Source: Rodentolepis nana (lineage: Eukaryota > Platyhelminthes > Cestoda > Cyclophyllidea > Hymenolepididae). Taken from it: a DNA stretch of 30,488 bases. Shown piece after piece: positions 24,201-28,445 of the stretch. Position numbers and translations under genes: made by a program. The DNA is taken from assembly GCA_900617975.1 (NCBI GenBank), contig UZAE01000210.1, positions 1-30,488 on the forward strand, read 5' to 3'. The notes beneath the pieces were generated by a model. That model did no database searches, had not been told where the DNA came from, and saw only the letters and a program-made list of their open reading frames with translations. The stretch's first letter is position 1. Each line of letters opens with the position of its first letter.

Positions 24201-27200
24201 TGCACTTTTAACAAAATTGATTACCTCTTTGCTTAATTTTTAAGCAACTTCATGATATATCATGTTTGCAGAACCGTTTTTTATAATTTTATACTTCTTT
24301 GAAATCCCATTAAGACTTCCTGGATTTCTTTCAAATTGTATTGATCTTTAATTAATATAGAACTGAAAGCGCCATTTTGCATTAATAATGAGACCTAGGA
24401 ACTGTTGCGAAATTTGGTAATTTTCTTCAAAGCTTGTGCCTTCTATATGGACATTTTGCTTGGAAATGAATGCAAATTGATTTTGCAAAGAGTCTGCCAC
24501 GAAGGTGTCCTTACCGCTTGAGCTTGGCCATTGTCCGCAGTATGCGCTTCGTTCTTCAAATTTAAATGTGTTTACATAACTCAAATTCCTCTAGGTAAAT
24601 TAATCTTTGTTTTCTTTTTCAGTGAGTTCAAAACCGCTTTTAGTGAGTTTTATTTGCAACTTGCTGCACATTTGATTAAATTGCATTACTTTACTATATA
24701 CACTTGTTTGTTCACACGATCTTCAATATTTAGGAGACAAATGGGATTTGATACATCCTATTAAATAATTATATAAATTTAAATTTGATTCTGATGTATG
24801 AAATAGATGTACTGCATTCGCCGCGAACCCAGTGTTTGTTGTCAGCGTTGTGTATGTATGCGAACCCCGTGCGTTTGCCATTGTGCCCACCAGACCGCAT
24901 GCTGCGTAAGATACTGCTAGAATTTTAGTCAGTCCTAGACTTCTCACCTAAAAATTGTAACACAATGAATAGCCTGTAATCCACTATATGGATCTTAAAT
25001 TAATTATTATTTTTTTATTTTCAGGGTTCAAATGGAAGCGTAAGTTTAAGTTAAGAAATTGTAGTGAAAATTTTCACAAATGAATAAAATTATCATCCTT
25101 TCTCCAGGCTGGAAACTTTGTCCCCTTTCCTCCTGGAGGTGCTTCCTTCTTTACAACTGGCGGACAAACCAAATCTGATTACGTTTTTGGCCAGGATAGA
25201 CAGGTCGACATCACTGATAGGTAAACAAGTTTCCCCACCTTCATTTCTCCTATATTTTCTTTGCTACATATTCTTGCACGTTCCACACAGTTTTGTAATA
25301 TTTAATGGACCTCCTCTTTTCTAATATTGAAATTAAATATTTTAAAAGGTAGCTCTTATTTGCCATAAGTTCGGCATCTTTTCATTGTCTCTTAAACTGC
25401 TTTGGCCAATAGTATTAGATATTAAATTTCACCGGTGTCGCAAGTATTTTTGATTGAGTAAATATCTGGTTTTCTGAGCATATTAAAAGTATCTTCCCTT
25501 ATCTTCAACCGACTACATTCTAATAGTTCTTTCTTTCACTAAAGATTTGACATGACAATGATGGACCAACATTTAGAGGCCGTGCCCAACGTTTACACCA
25601 CTGACGATCTCAAAGTAGACTGCTGCGTATTGACTCAAAATAGTCGATACGTTGTCACTGGTAATGCCAATGGGCCTCCTCAAGTTTGGGACATGCAGGT
25701 AAGATATACAAATTACATTTGAAAATCAATGTTCTGTTTTCTTAATCCATAGCGTAATCGAATTGATGTTTTCCTTTATAGACTGGTGAGCCATTCAAGG
25801 TGATGAGTGGTGATGAGCTAGGCTGTAGTGACCTCCACCTTGCTGCTCAAGATACTCTTCTCGTTGGCCAAGTCATTGAGGACTACCAAGATACCACTAA
25901 AATGCATCGTCTGCAAGTATGCTACATTTTATTGAATATAGACTGCTCATGCTTTCCAGCATATTTATTCCTAATTACCTTTTCTAGTTATGGAACTTTG
26001 TGACAGGAGACCAGCTTGAGATGCCGGCTGAGATTCTATGCTCTGCAAGCTGTGTCTCGAATGCTGGAGAACACATTGTAGCCGCCAGGTCGACCTCGCG
26101 TGGTCAATCAATTCTTGTGTGGGATTTGATAGGGAATCAGCTGACAAGAGAAATTCCTTATGCACCAATTAATCCAAATGCTCGTGTCACCTACATAAGT
26201 ATTACACCTGAAGACAGACTCGTTGTGGCTGGTTTCAACAATCCTGGAACCGATCAAGCCTGCTTCATGGTATTCGACCTTGCAGCTGAAGCTCGGGTAC
26301 GATTCTCCACCTAAGACAATGAATGATCCTATGGGTTGTGTAGTCTCTATTGTTTTATTGCATTTAGGGTGTCGTGCAACCTAAATATATAACGTTTGAA
26401 GCCAAAGCAGAGGCTACCGAAATCCTAAATAATGAAGAAGCCGTGACCGGAACGCGAAAGGGAGAGCTCATCGTTTGGAACCTGCTGACAACAACTCCAG
26501 TTCGACAGATCACAATCAACGCTACTCTTGAGGGTGATAGTGCTGTTACGACCTTCCCACCACATGATGGAGTAATTCATGATATTGTATTATCTGAAGA
26601 TCGTCGGTTCCTTGTCACAGCTTCGCAAGATCGCCGAATTCGTGTCTGGACAATGCCTGAAGAGCGCCTTCTTCATACTCTTGAAGGACATGCTGATGAT
26701 GTAAGTCATTGCTTTAAAAACTGAAAATCTTTTTCAGCAAACTTAAAAAATAGTTCTATTAAAAATTTGTCAGCTTTTCTTCTACATATAATAAAATTAT
26801 GGGTGGTGTCGTTTTCATTTAAGCGAGAATGTTACCCTACCATATTCTTTACTAATTCTTGATTAAAATTGAAATGTTACTGGAGTTATTTAATTTTATT
26901 TAATGTTCTATTGCATTGTCATTTTATTATTTACATGAAAAGATAGAATGTACAGGCAAATAGTGGGGGCAAATTGGGTGAGTTTGATACGGGCAAACAA
27001 TATAAAGTACCTATTTTCCTTTCAAAAAGCATGTTAGGTACTAACTACGGCCCCGTTTGTTGGAACTTTGTCTTTTTCGTTTATCTATTTTCGATTATTT
27101 CCTTCATTTGCCCTTAAGACTGTCAAAATTGAAGTGAAATTGTGCAAATCCTTTAGTGCTCTTCCCATGATAGTATCAAGAGTGCATTTTGCTTTCTTCT

Positions 27201-27914
27201 AATTTATATTGAACTAAAGATTCATGAAGAAGTTGCTTTTTTCGAACATGTTCTGCAAGTAAGATTCAATTGTACCTGAATAGGATTGGTTTAAACTTAT
27301 TTTCCAATTGTATTAATTTCCTCTCCCTATAAACTACCGGTCTATCATGAATGATTTGGGTTATTATATGCAATTACATCAGAGACCTACCTTGTTCTTA
27401 GGTGCTTACCATATTTCGCCTACTGTTCGTTATTGTTATACTTCACCAATGTATTGTCGGTATAAATATTCTGGCATCCAAGCTTATTATTAAACTACAC
27501 AGGCTTCCGTTAGATATATTTTTGATTTTTGTGGTAAGCGGAGACTTTATAAACTAACATTTTTCCCATTGTAAATAATATTAATAGGTTCTGAGTGTTG
27601 CCGTATCGTGTGACAGTGAAATGGTTGTGTCAGGCAGTTGGGATGGTTCGATCAGAGTCTGGCGAATGAAAGACGGGTCACAAATGTGTATCTTCACGTC
27701 CAACATCGAAGTCCTTCAAGTTAAACTCTCTCATGACAAGCGCGCTATTGTCGGTATAGGAGAACGTAACGGACATCGCAAACTCATCATGATGCAGATT
27801 GTCCGATCTCGAACATGCGCCCCGGCAGTCTACACTCGTGTTGGAGGAGGTGCAAGCGGAGGGCTTTCTCCCGCATCCCCTCAAATGCCCCTTCCCGAAG
27901 ATCCTCTTCTCTAA
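158..27914 (+). CDS. Neurexin/axotactin-like LamG-EGF transmembrane receptor with cytoplasmic WD40 propeller (spliced, 5' partial)
   Basis: Spliced gene with 34 exons in the window, listed separately below. All junctions are GT-AG and the reading phase is continuous over 7,737 nt to TAA at 27912-27914. Order of domains by residue in the window-encoded part: LamG A 1-130, LamG B 200-375, EGF-like 395-461, LamG C 462-640, LamG D 655-845, 18 EGF repeats 882-1554, LamG E 1555-1710, EGF 1728-1773, LamG F 1774-1940, Pro-rich stalk 1950-1990, transmembrane helix about 2036-2056, Cys-rich juxtamembrane region to 2117, WD40 propeller about 2150-2555. LamG and EGF modules are typical of extracellular adhesion proteins; WD40 propellers are typically intracellular binding platforms. 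I infer a cell-surface adhesion or signalling receptor. The start codon and signal peptide lie upstream. Two adjacent genes are possible, but the phase-compatible exons joining the halves argue for one. Confidence 0.8.
600..620 (+). CDS. 21-nt microexon in LamG A
   Basis: Acceptor attatacag and donor gtaagt frame exactly 21 nt encoding AGHYILT in phase 0. Inserted between LNRYQDV and LRLSLGT it completes a plausible LamG beta-strand (HYILTLRLSLG). Skipping it would keep the frame, so it could be alternatively spliced. Confidence 0.6.
1145..1306 (+). CDS. Exon: LamG A, later strands
   Basis: Acceptor ttatttacag and donor gtaagt; 54 codons, phase 0. It encodes GVIYIGGSDNAA, the LamG 'YIGG' strand, and NFDGSVTA, which corresponds to the 'F-x-G-C-I' strand near the end of LamG domains, here without cysteine. 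Confidence 0.75.
1626..1742 (+). CDS. Exon: end of LamG A and linker (3' end uncertain)
   Basis: Acceptor tacag at 1621-1625 opens LFNKISFLREMALHLGN, which reads on smoothly from FDGSVTA as the terminal LamG strand. The donor is not clear. The frame allows an end at 1742 (weak donor gttaat) or at 1766 (gtgttg), both phase 0 as the next exon requires. Unspliced, the frame stops at 1806-1808. Confidence 0.45.
1914..2260 (+). CDS. Exon: linker and start of LamG B
   Basis: Acceptor gattttag and donor gtgagt. The first half is a linker (DPNWNRNILRNGG) with no recognised fold. The second half, from GHAGITLHTSP to FEPNGVLFFV, is the first LamG sheet: the 'F-x-F-R-T-x-x-x-x-G-V-L-F' pattern is diagnostic. 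Ends in phase 2; the first G of the next exon completes a Val codon. Confidence 0.8.
3719..3733. repeat. Poly-C tract (15 C)
   Basis: An uninterrupted run of 15 C preceded by taccct. Such runs are prone to slippage and to assembly length errors. Confidence 0.9.
4439..4770 (-). repeat. SINE-like retroposon, copy 2
   Basis: About 332 bp inside the 2.9-kb intron. It starts on the + strand with tttatatcaaatggcgggcg and ends tctatcgcacacccccc. Flanks ttagctaagaat (4427-4438) and taagctaggaat (4771-4782) match at 10 of 12, a decayed target-site duplication. A G-rich run sits in the middle. Confidence 0.85.
5144..5324 (+). CDS. Exon: LamG B, middle strands
   Basis: Acceptor ccttctag and donor gtgagt, entering in phase 2 and leaving in phase 0. 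Encodes FVCVEIFDGNVYFAYGIGD and TGTAHRVYVER, the LamG 'L-x-x-G-x-V-x-F' and 'H-x-V-x-V-x-R' strands. It follows a 2.9-kb intron that carries a retroposon. Confidence 0.85.
5501..5694 (+). CDS. Exon: LamG B, final strands
   Basis: Acceptor gtgcattag and donor gtaagt, ending in phase 2. Encodes SSYTYFGSIDQP and ENFAGCINFIRVNDDKFLDP. FAGCINFIRVN is the classical LamG C-terminal 'F-x-G-C-I-x-x-x-x-x-N' signature. Confidence 0.88.
5764..5984 (+). CDS. Exon: EGF-like module between LamG B and C
   Basis: Acceptor gctttaag, entering in phase 2; donor gtacga, leaving in phase 1. Cysteines occur as C-x6-C-x4-C-x4-C, followed by ACDC and a final C, resembling an EGF module with an expanded last loop (SASDKTFREGVED). 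Flanked by LamG on both sides, the neurexin/axotactin arrangement. Confidence 0.75.
6057..6298 (+). CDS. Exon: start of LamG C
   Basis: Acceptor ctattttag and donor gtatgt, phase 1 to phase 0. Encodes IVEFDGEKVLMIDFER and INLQFKTMSLYGPLFVAV, the first LamG strands. Preceded by a 72-nt intron. Confidence 0.85.
6370..6882 (+). CDS. Exon: rest of LamG C, linker and start of LamG D
   Basis: Acceptor ttttgtag and donor gtaagt; 171 codons, phase 0. NDNNWHTLRIRRRAQFLYIS is the LamG 'D-x-x-W-H-x-V-x-x-x-R' strand, QQIYVGGM the 'YVGG' strand and FVGEMRNFYWN the closing strand. A Pro-rich linker (LPTFPSWPREP) follows, then the first strands of LamG D (GDMWLLEFKTKYDGVLTH). Confidence 0.9.
6955..7164 (+). 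CDS. Exon: LamG D, middle strands
   Basis: Acceptor atatttag and donor gtaagc; 70 codons, phase 0. Encodes LIILKGRLHLIYSIGG and DNIWHRVTFGLDRVKGRFVV. IWHRVTF is the conserved LamG W-H strand. Confidence 0.88.
7165..8157 (+). other. 993-nt intron in LamG D
   Basis: Donor gtaagc and acceptor cttccag. AT-rich with scattered short open frames of low-complexity composition; no repeat family or extra exon recognised. Confidence 0.7.
8158..8431 (+). CDS. Exon: LamG D, final strands
   Basis: Acceptor cttccag and donor gtacgt, ending in phase 1. Encodes NTLIFHFGGVPGTW, the 'L-x-x-G-G-x-P' strand, and ALTGCLGGFSTRTDRF, the closing 'F/L-x-G-C-L-x-x-F' strand. Ends with GYC, the first Cys of a cysteine-rich stub continued in the next microexon. 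Confidence 0.85.
8799..8819 (+). CDS. 21-nt microexon, Cys-rich stub before the EGF array
   Basis: Acceptor cgatttaaag and donor gtaaga, phase 1 to phase 1. Together with neighbouring bases it encodes E-D-C-A-C-K-P, resembling the last loop of an EGF module. An acceptor two bases later would break the frame into exon 9419. Confidence 0.6.
9419..10640 (+). CDS. Exon: EGF repeats 1-11
   Basis: Acceptor aacttcag and donor gtatct. It is the largest exon (1,222 nt), with eleven EGF modules of 36-40 residues. Each has six Cys in the pattern C-x4-C-x4-C-x6/9-C-x-C-x8-C, with the recurring core YCxNGGxC...GxPVCDC. The modules resemble each other far more than they resemble typical EGFs, which suggests recent tandem duplication. 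The last Cys of repeat 11 is in the next exon. The calcium-binding EGF signature (D-x-D/N-E-C) is absent. Confidence 0.93.
10711..11260 (+). CDS. Exon: end of EGF 11 to most of EGF 16
   Basis: Acceptor cctattttag after a 70-nt intron; donor gtcagt; phase 2 to phase 0. Repeats such as ICPDGYCQNGGIC and VCPPGFCQHGGTC continue the array. The intron falls inside a repeat, so exon borders do not follow module borders. Confidence 0.92.
11341..11587 (+). CDS. Exon: end of EGF 16, EGF 17 and EGF 18
   Basis: Acceptor ttttaaag and donor gtgagt, ending in phase 1. EGF 17 has the full GYCQNGGLC spacing. EGF 18 has GYCHGGIC, one residue shorter between the second and third Cys than the other repeats. Confidence 0.9.
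11588..12981 (+). other. 1.4-kb intron between EGF array and LamG E
   Basis: Donor gtgagt and acceptor gtatttgtag. It contains AT-rich open frames on both strands (12245-12780) without recognisable domains; I treat them as chance. Confidence 0.7.
12982..13154 (+). CDS. Exon: start of LamG E
   Basis: Acceptor gtatttgtag and donor gtgagt, phase 1 to phase 0. Encodes GIYIDYEKVGYMVYDL and DNVTVGFKTYSQSGTILDFV. The 'V-x-F-K-T-x-x-x-x-G-x-I-L' pattern marks LamG. Confidence 0.87.
13155..14149 (+). other. 995-nt intron in LamG E
   Basis: Donor gtgagt and acceptor atctttcag. No repeat or extra exon seen. Confidence 0.7.
14150..14306 (+). CDS. Exon: LamG E, middle strands
   Basis: Acceptor atctttcag and donor gtgaga, phase 0 to phase 1. 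Encodes GHIVVDRNGQEY and NDGAYHIVSVERRGDRMLVA; the 'D-G-x-Y/W-H-x-V-x-V-x-R' strand is typical of LamG. Confidence 0.88.
14384..14479 (+). CDS. Exon: LamG E, YVG strand
   Basis: Acceptor ggtttgtag after a 77-nt intron; donor gtaagt; phase 1 both sides. Encodes TTLYVGANKDREDIFRGAIG, the LamG 'L-Y-V-G' and 'F-R-G-x-I-G' strands. Confidence 0.88.
14480..15456 (+). other. 977-nt intron in LamG E carrying retroposon copy 3
   Basis: Donor gtaagt and acceptor cttcgaaag. The retroposon begins about 70 nt after the donor; the rest is AT-rich with nothing recognised. Confidence 0.75.
14548..14860 (-). repeat. SINE-like retroposon, copy 3, perfect target-site duplication
   Basis: 313 bp between identical 13-bp direct repeats tgaattaaaatat at 14535-14547 and 14861-14873. 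Read on the minus strand it begins gaggtgtgcgatagacttac and ends in a run of TAAA-type units. The exact duplication and the A-rich tail point to target-primed retroposition. Confidence 0.92.
15457..15687 (+). CDS. Exon: end of LamG E plus EGF 19
   Basis: Acceptor cttcgaaag and donor gtaaga, phase 1 both sides. LYWNGRYPIDEA closes LamG E. A short linker (PSFILPGKKPVP) leads to one complete EGF: CLPDFCFNGGIC with CDC and a final RCEL. Confidence 0.9.
15688..16373 (+). other. 686-nt intron between EGF 19 and LamG F
   Basis: Donor gtaaga and acceptor gctattttag. Nothing further recognised. Confidence 0.7.
16374..16549 (+). CDS. Exon: start of LamG F
   Basis: Acceptor gctattttag and donor gtaaga, phase 1 to phase 0. 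Encodes GAYVILSISPP and DRMRVAFQTFATDGPIARFM, the first LamG sheet. Confidence 0.86.
16550..17373 (+). other. 824-nt intron in LamG F
   Basis: Donor gtaaga and acceptor atgcttatag. Short open frames on both strands near 16637-17011 have no domain features. Confidence 0.7.
17374..17539 (+). CDS. Exon: LamG F, middle strands
   Basis: Acceptor atgcttatag and donor gtgagt, phase 0 to phase 1. CDDGKMHVITLVRNGSRWDW is the LamG 'D-G-x-x-H-x-I-x-L-x-R-N' strand. Confidence 0.87.
17540..18601 (+). other. 1.06-kb intron in LamG F with a candidate alternative terminal exon
   Basis: Donor gtgagt and acceptor tcttccag. Early in it, 17592-17749 is open in the correct phase after a good acceptor (see findings). 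The rest is AT-rich and unremarkable. Confidence 0.65.
18602..18694 (+). CDS. Exon: LamG F, later strands
   Basis: Acceptor tcttccag and donor gtaagt, phase 1 both sides. Encodes KEIILGADRNFRHSFNGVIG: the 'I-x-L-G-A' strand followed by 'F-x-G-x-I-G'. Confidence 0.87.
19472..19723 (+). CDS. Exon: end of LamG F and proline-rich stalk
   Basis: Acceptor ttctttgcag and donor gtaagt, phase 1 both sides. FDWNGQYLV ends LamG F in the same way LYWNGRYPI ends LamG E. A Val-rich stretch and then a Pro-rich segment (TTQPPPLPFPPVIP) look like the extracellular stalk. Confidence 0.86.
19915..20231 (-). repeat. SINE-like retroposon, copy 4
   Basis: 317 bp in the intron after the LamG F exon. Flanks tatgggtcaatat (19902-19914) and tatgggacaaaat (20232-20244) match at 11 of 13. 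One base is lost in an A-run relative to copies 2, 3 and 5, and the + strand donor-like gtaagt has become gtaggt. Confidence 0.88.
21308..21636 (-). repeat. SINE-like retroposon, copy 5, perfect target-site duplication
   Basis: 329 bp between identical 13-bp repeats aatcatccaaagt at 21295-21307 and 21637-21649. It shares its intron with copy 4, in the same orientation, about 1.1 kb away. It contains a purine-rich gaggaggagg and gggagggggagg stretch. Confidence 0.92.
22274..22498 (+). CDS. Exon: Gly-rich stretch, transmembrane helix, Cys-rich juxtamembrane
   Basis: Acceptor tatctgtag; consensus donor G|gtaagt; phase 1 both sides. A Gly/Ser-rich stretch precedes a hydrophobic helix (residues 34-54 of the exon) followed by CWRCKPGCCPCC, whose clustered cysteines next to basic residues suggest S-palmitoylation on the cytoplasmic face (inference). 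The frame stays open and unusually GC-rich past the donor to 22573, where another phase-1 donor (gtagaa) could add 25 codons. Confidence 0.85.
22372..22434 (+). other. Predicted transmembrane helix
   Basis: Twenty-one consecutive codons with no charged residue, beginning WLAGLLICLLPLIS and ending at IWACW, then an Arg and Lys. The positive-inside rule puts the following Cys-rich and WD40 parts in the cytoplasm. It is the only clear membrane segment I find in the predicted product. Confidence 0.85.
22499..24622 (+). other. 2.1-kb intron between the transmembrane exon and the 20-nt microexon
   Basis: Contains a GC-rich open extension of the upstream exon (22499-22573), a possible short terminal exon (22884-22978) and an antisense open frame (24348-24584), each described under findings. 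Confidence 0.6.
24623..24642 (+). CDS. 20-nt phase-shifting microexon
   Basis: A strong acceptor (polypyrimidine run ending ttttcag) and strong donor gtgagt enclose exactly 20 nt. Entering in phase 1 it encodes V-S-S-K-P-L-L and leaves in phase 0. The transmembrane exon ends in phase 1 and the downstream exons read through only in phase 0, so an exon of 3n+2 length is needed here; this one supplies it. Confidence 0.6.
24807..24905 (+). CDS. Exon: cytoplasmic cysteine-rich segment
   Basis: Acceptor gtatgaaatag and donor gtaaga; 33 codons, phase 0. Ten of 33 residues are Cys (for example CCQRCVCMR and CVCHC), matching the style of CKPGCCPCC after the membrane helix. The local base composition is clearly richer in G+C than the flanking introns. 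A palmitoylated or metal-binding linker are both possible; neither is shown. Confidence 0.62.
25025..25039 (+). CDS. 15-nt microexon
   Basis: Acceptor tatttttttattttcag and donor gtaagt enclose 15 nt encoding GSNGS in phase 0, a flexible linker ahead of the WD40 region. Skipping preserves the frame. Confidence 0.65.
25108..25220 (+). CDS. Exon: linker into the WD40 region
   Basis: Acceptor ctttctccag after a 68-nt intron; donor gtaaac; phase 0 to phase 2. Encodes AGNFVPFPPGGASFF and SDYVFGQDRQVDITD. The other phase hits a stop, so entry in phase 0 is required. Confidence 0.8.
25545..25698 (+). CDS. Exon: WD40 blade 1
   Basis: Acceptor tttcactaaag and donor gtaaga, phase 2 to phase 0. Encodes CCVLTQNSRYVVTGNANG and PPQVWDMQ: the 'x-S/N-x-R-Y-V-V-T-G...V-W-D' pattern of a WD40 blade, ending in WD. 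Confidence 0.88.
25782..25916 (+). CDS. Exon: WD40 blade 2
   Basis: Acceptor cctttatag and donor gtatgc; 45 codons, phase 0. TGEPFKVMSGDE is the inter-blade turn, followed by LHLAAQDTLLVGQ and MHRLQ. The blade ends as LWN in the next exon. Confidence 0.85.
25988..26296 (+). CDS. Exon: WD40 blades 3-4
   Basis: Acceptor ccttttctag after a 71-nt intron; donor gtacga; 103 codons, phase 0. Blade motifs: LWNFVTGDQLE, then GEHIVAARSTSRG with ILVWDLIGNQL, then PEDRLVVAGF with CFMVFDLAAEA. Confidence 0.9.
26368..26700 (+). CDS. Exon: WD40 blades 5-6
   Basis: Acceptor gcatttag and donor gtaagt; 111 codons, phase 0. Blade motifs: NEEAVTGTRKGELIVWNLLT, then HDGVIHDIVLSEDRRFLVTA with SQDRRIRVWTMPEERLLHTL and EGHADD. 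The GH and [RK]VW positions of the canonical WD40 unit are conserved. Confidence 0.93.
26701..27587 (+). other. 887-nt intron between WD40 blades 6 and 7
   Basis: Donor gtaagt and acceptor aatattaatag, phase 0. AT-rich; nothing else recognised. Confidence 0.75.
27588..27914 (+). CDS. Terminal exon: WD40 blades 7-8 and C-terminal tail
   Basis: Acceptor aatattaatag; stop TAA at 27912-27914; phase 0. Encodes CDSEMVVSGSWDGSIRVWRM (canonical WD40) and a last weaker blade (LSHDKRAIVGIG). The tail is Gly/Pro-rich (GGGASGGLSPASPQMPLPED) and probably disordered. Confidence 0.93.
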   Translation, partial: VLSVAVSCDSEMVVSGSWDGSIRVWRMKDGSQMCIFTSNIEVLQVKLSHDKRAIVGIGERNGHRKLIMMQIVRSRTCAPAVYTRVGGGASGGLSPASPQMPLPEDPLL

Positions 27915-28271
27915 AGCGATATAGGCCCCCTATACCCACTTCATAAATCCATTTAGGATCTTTCCATTATCATCTCCCTTCTCGCTTTCTATCTGCATGT
28001 GAAGTCTCTAAATTTTGGTTCATCCCCGTCGATAAATAAGCCAATCCCTTAACAGTTTTACCCAATAGCTTCTTTGATTACGAAACGAGGAGCGAATATC
28101 ATACGAATAGACTGAAACCTAAAAGATAGCTATTTCAAATTTCATTCTTTTTAACCTGACTTTTCTTGATGATGAGGATAAGTCCAGTCAAACTTTCACT
28201 CTCTCTTGATCGTAGTTTTCTTTCTCTCTTGCTCTATCTAGAGACGACACTTGGTATTACGACAGCCGACG

Positions 28272-28275
<4 letters not shown>

Positions 28276-28303
<28 letters not shown>
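28276..28303. repeat. (AT)14 microsatellite
   Basis: Twenty-eight bases of uninterrupted AT dinucleotide in the probable 3'UTR, likely length-polymorphic. Confidence 0.95.
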
Positions 28304-28409
28304 TGATATAAATTGAATTTCTGGCTTTCTGCGCACAGCTTATGGTAATTAATCGAAAAAAAAGTAATTTCACTTAAACAAAATTTATTTTTGCTAATAT
28401 TTTAAAATG

Positions 28410-28415
28410 AATAAA
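28410..28415 (+). terminator. Candidate polyadenylation signal AATAAA
   Basis: First canonical AATAAA after the stop codon, about 500 nt downstream, in ATGAATAAACATT. A second hexamer follows 30 nt later. Confidence 0.45.
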
Positions 28416-28439
28416 CATTTTCAACTACAAAAACCTGGA

Positions 28440-28445
28440 AATAAA
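28440..28445 (+). terminator. Second candidate polyadenylation signal AATAAA
   Basis: AATAAA within GGAAATAAATCAAA, 30 nt after the first. Which is used cannot be told from sequence. Confidence 0.4.

Larger units (their letters stand above)
27915..28445 (+). other. Probable 3'UTR
   Basis: Follows the TAA stop without a further open frame and runs to the first AATAAA hexamers. The cleavage site is not determined; it is inferred from the signals alone. Confidence 0.5.

Noticed and set aside
24541..24594. A 54-nt candidate exon with acceptor ccgcag and donor gtaaat.
   Set aside because: Phase 1 to 1 does not solve the frame problem, and it would leave only 28 nt of intron before the 20-nt microexon.
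22499..25107. Two separate genes: a LamG/EGF receptor ending after the membrane exon and an independent WD40 gene.
   Set aside because: A set of phase-compatible exons with good splice sites (20, 99 and 15 nt) connects them, and the second exon continues the Cys-rich style of the first. I see no clear start codon context for a separate WD40 gene. Kept as the main alternative.
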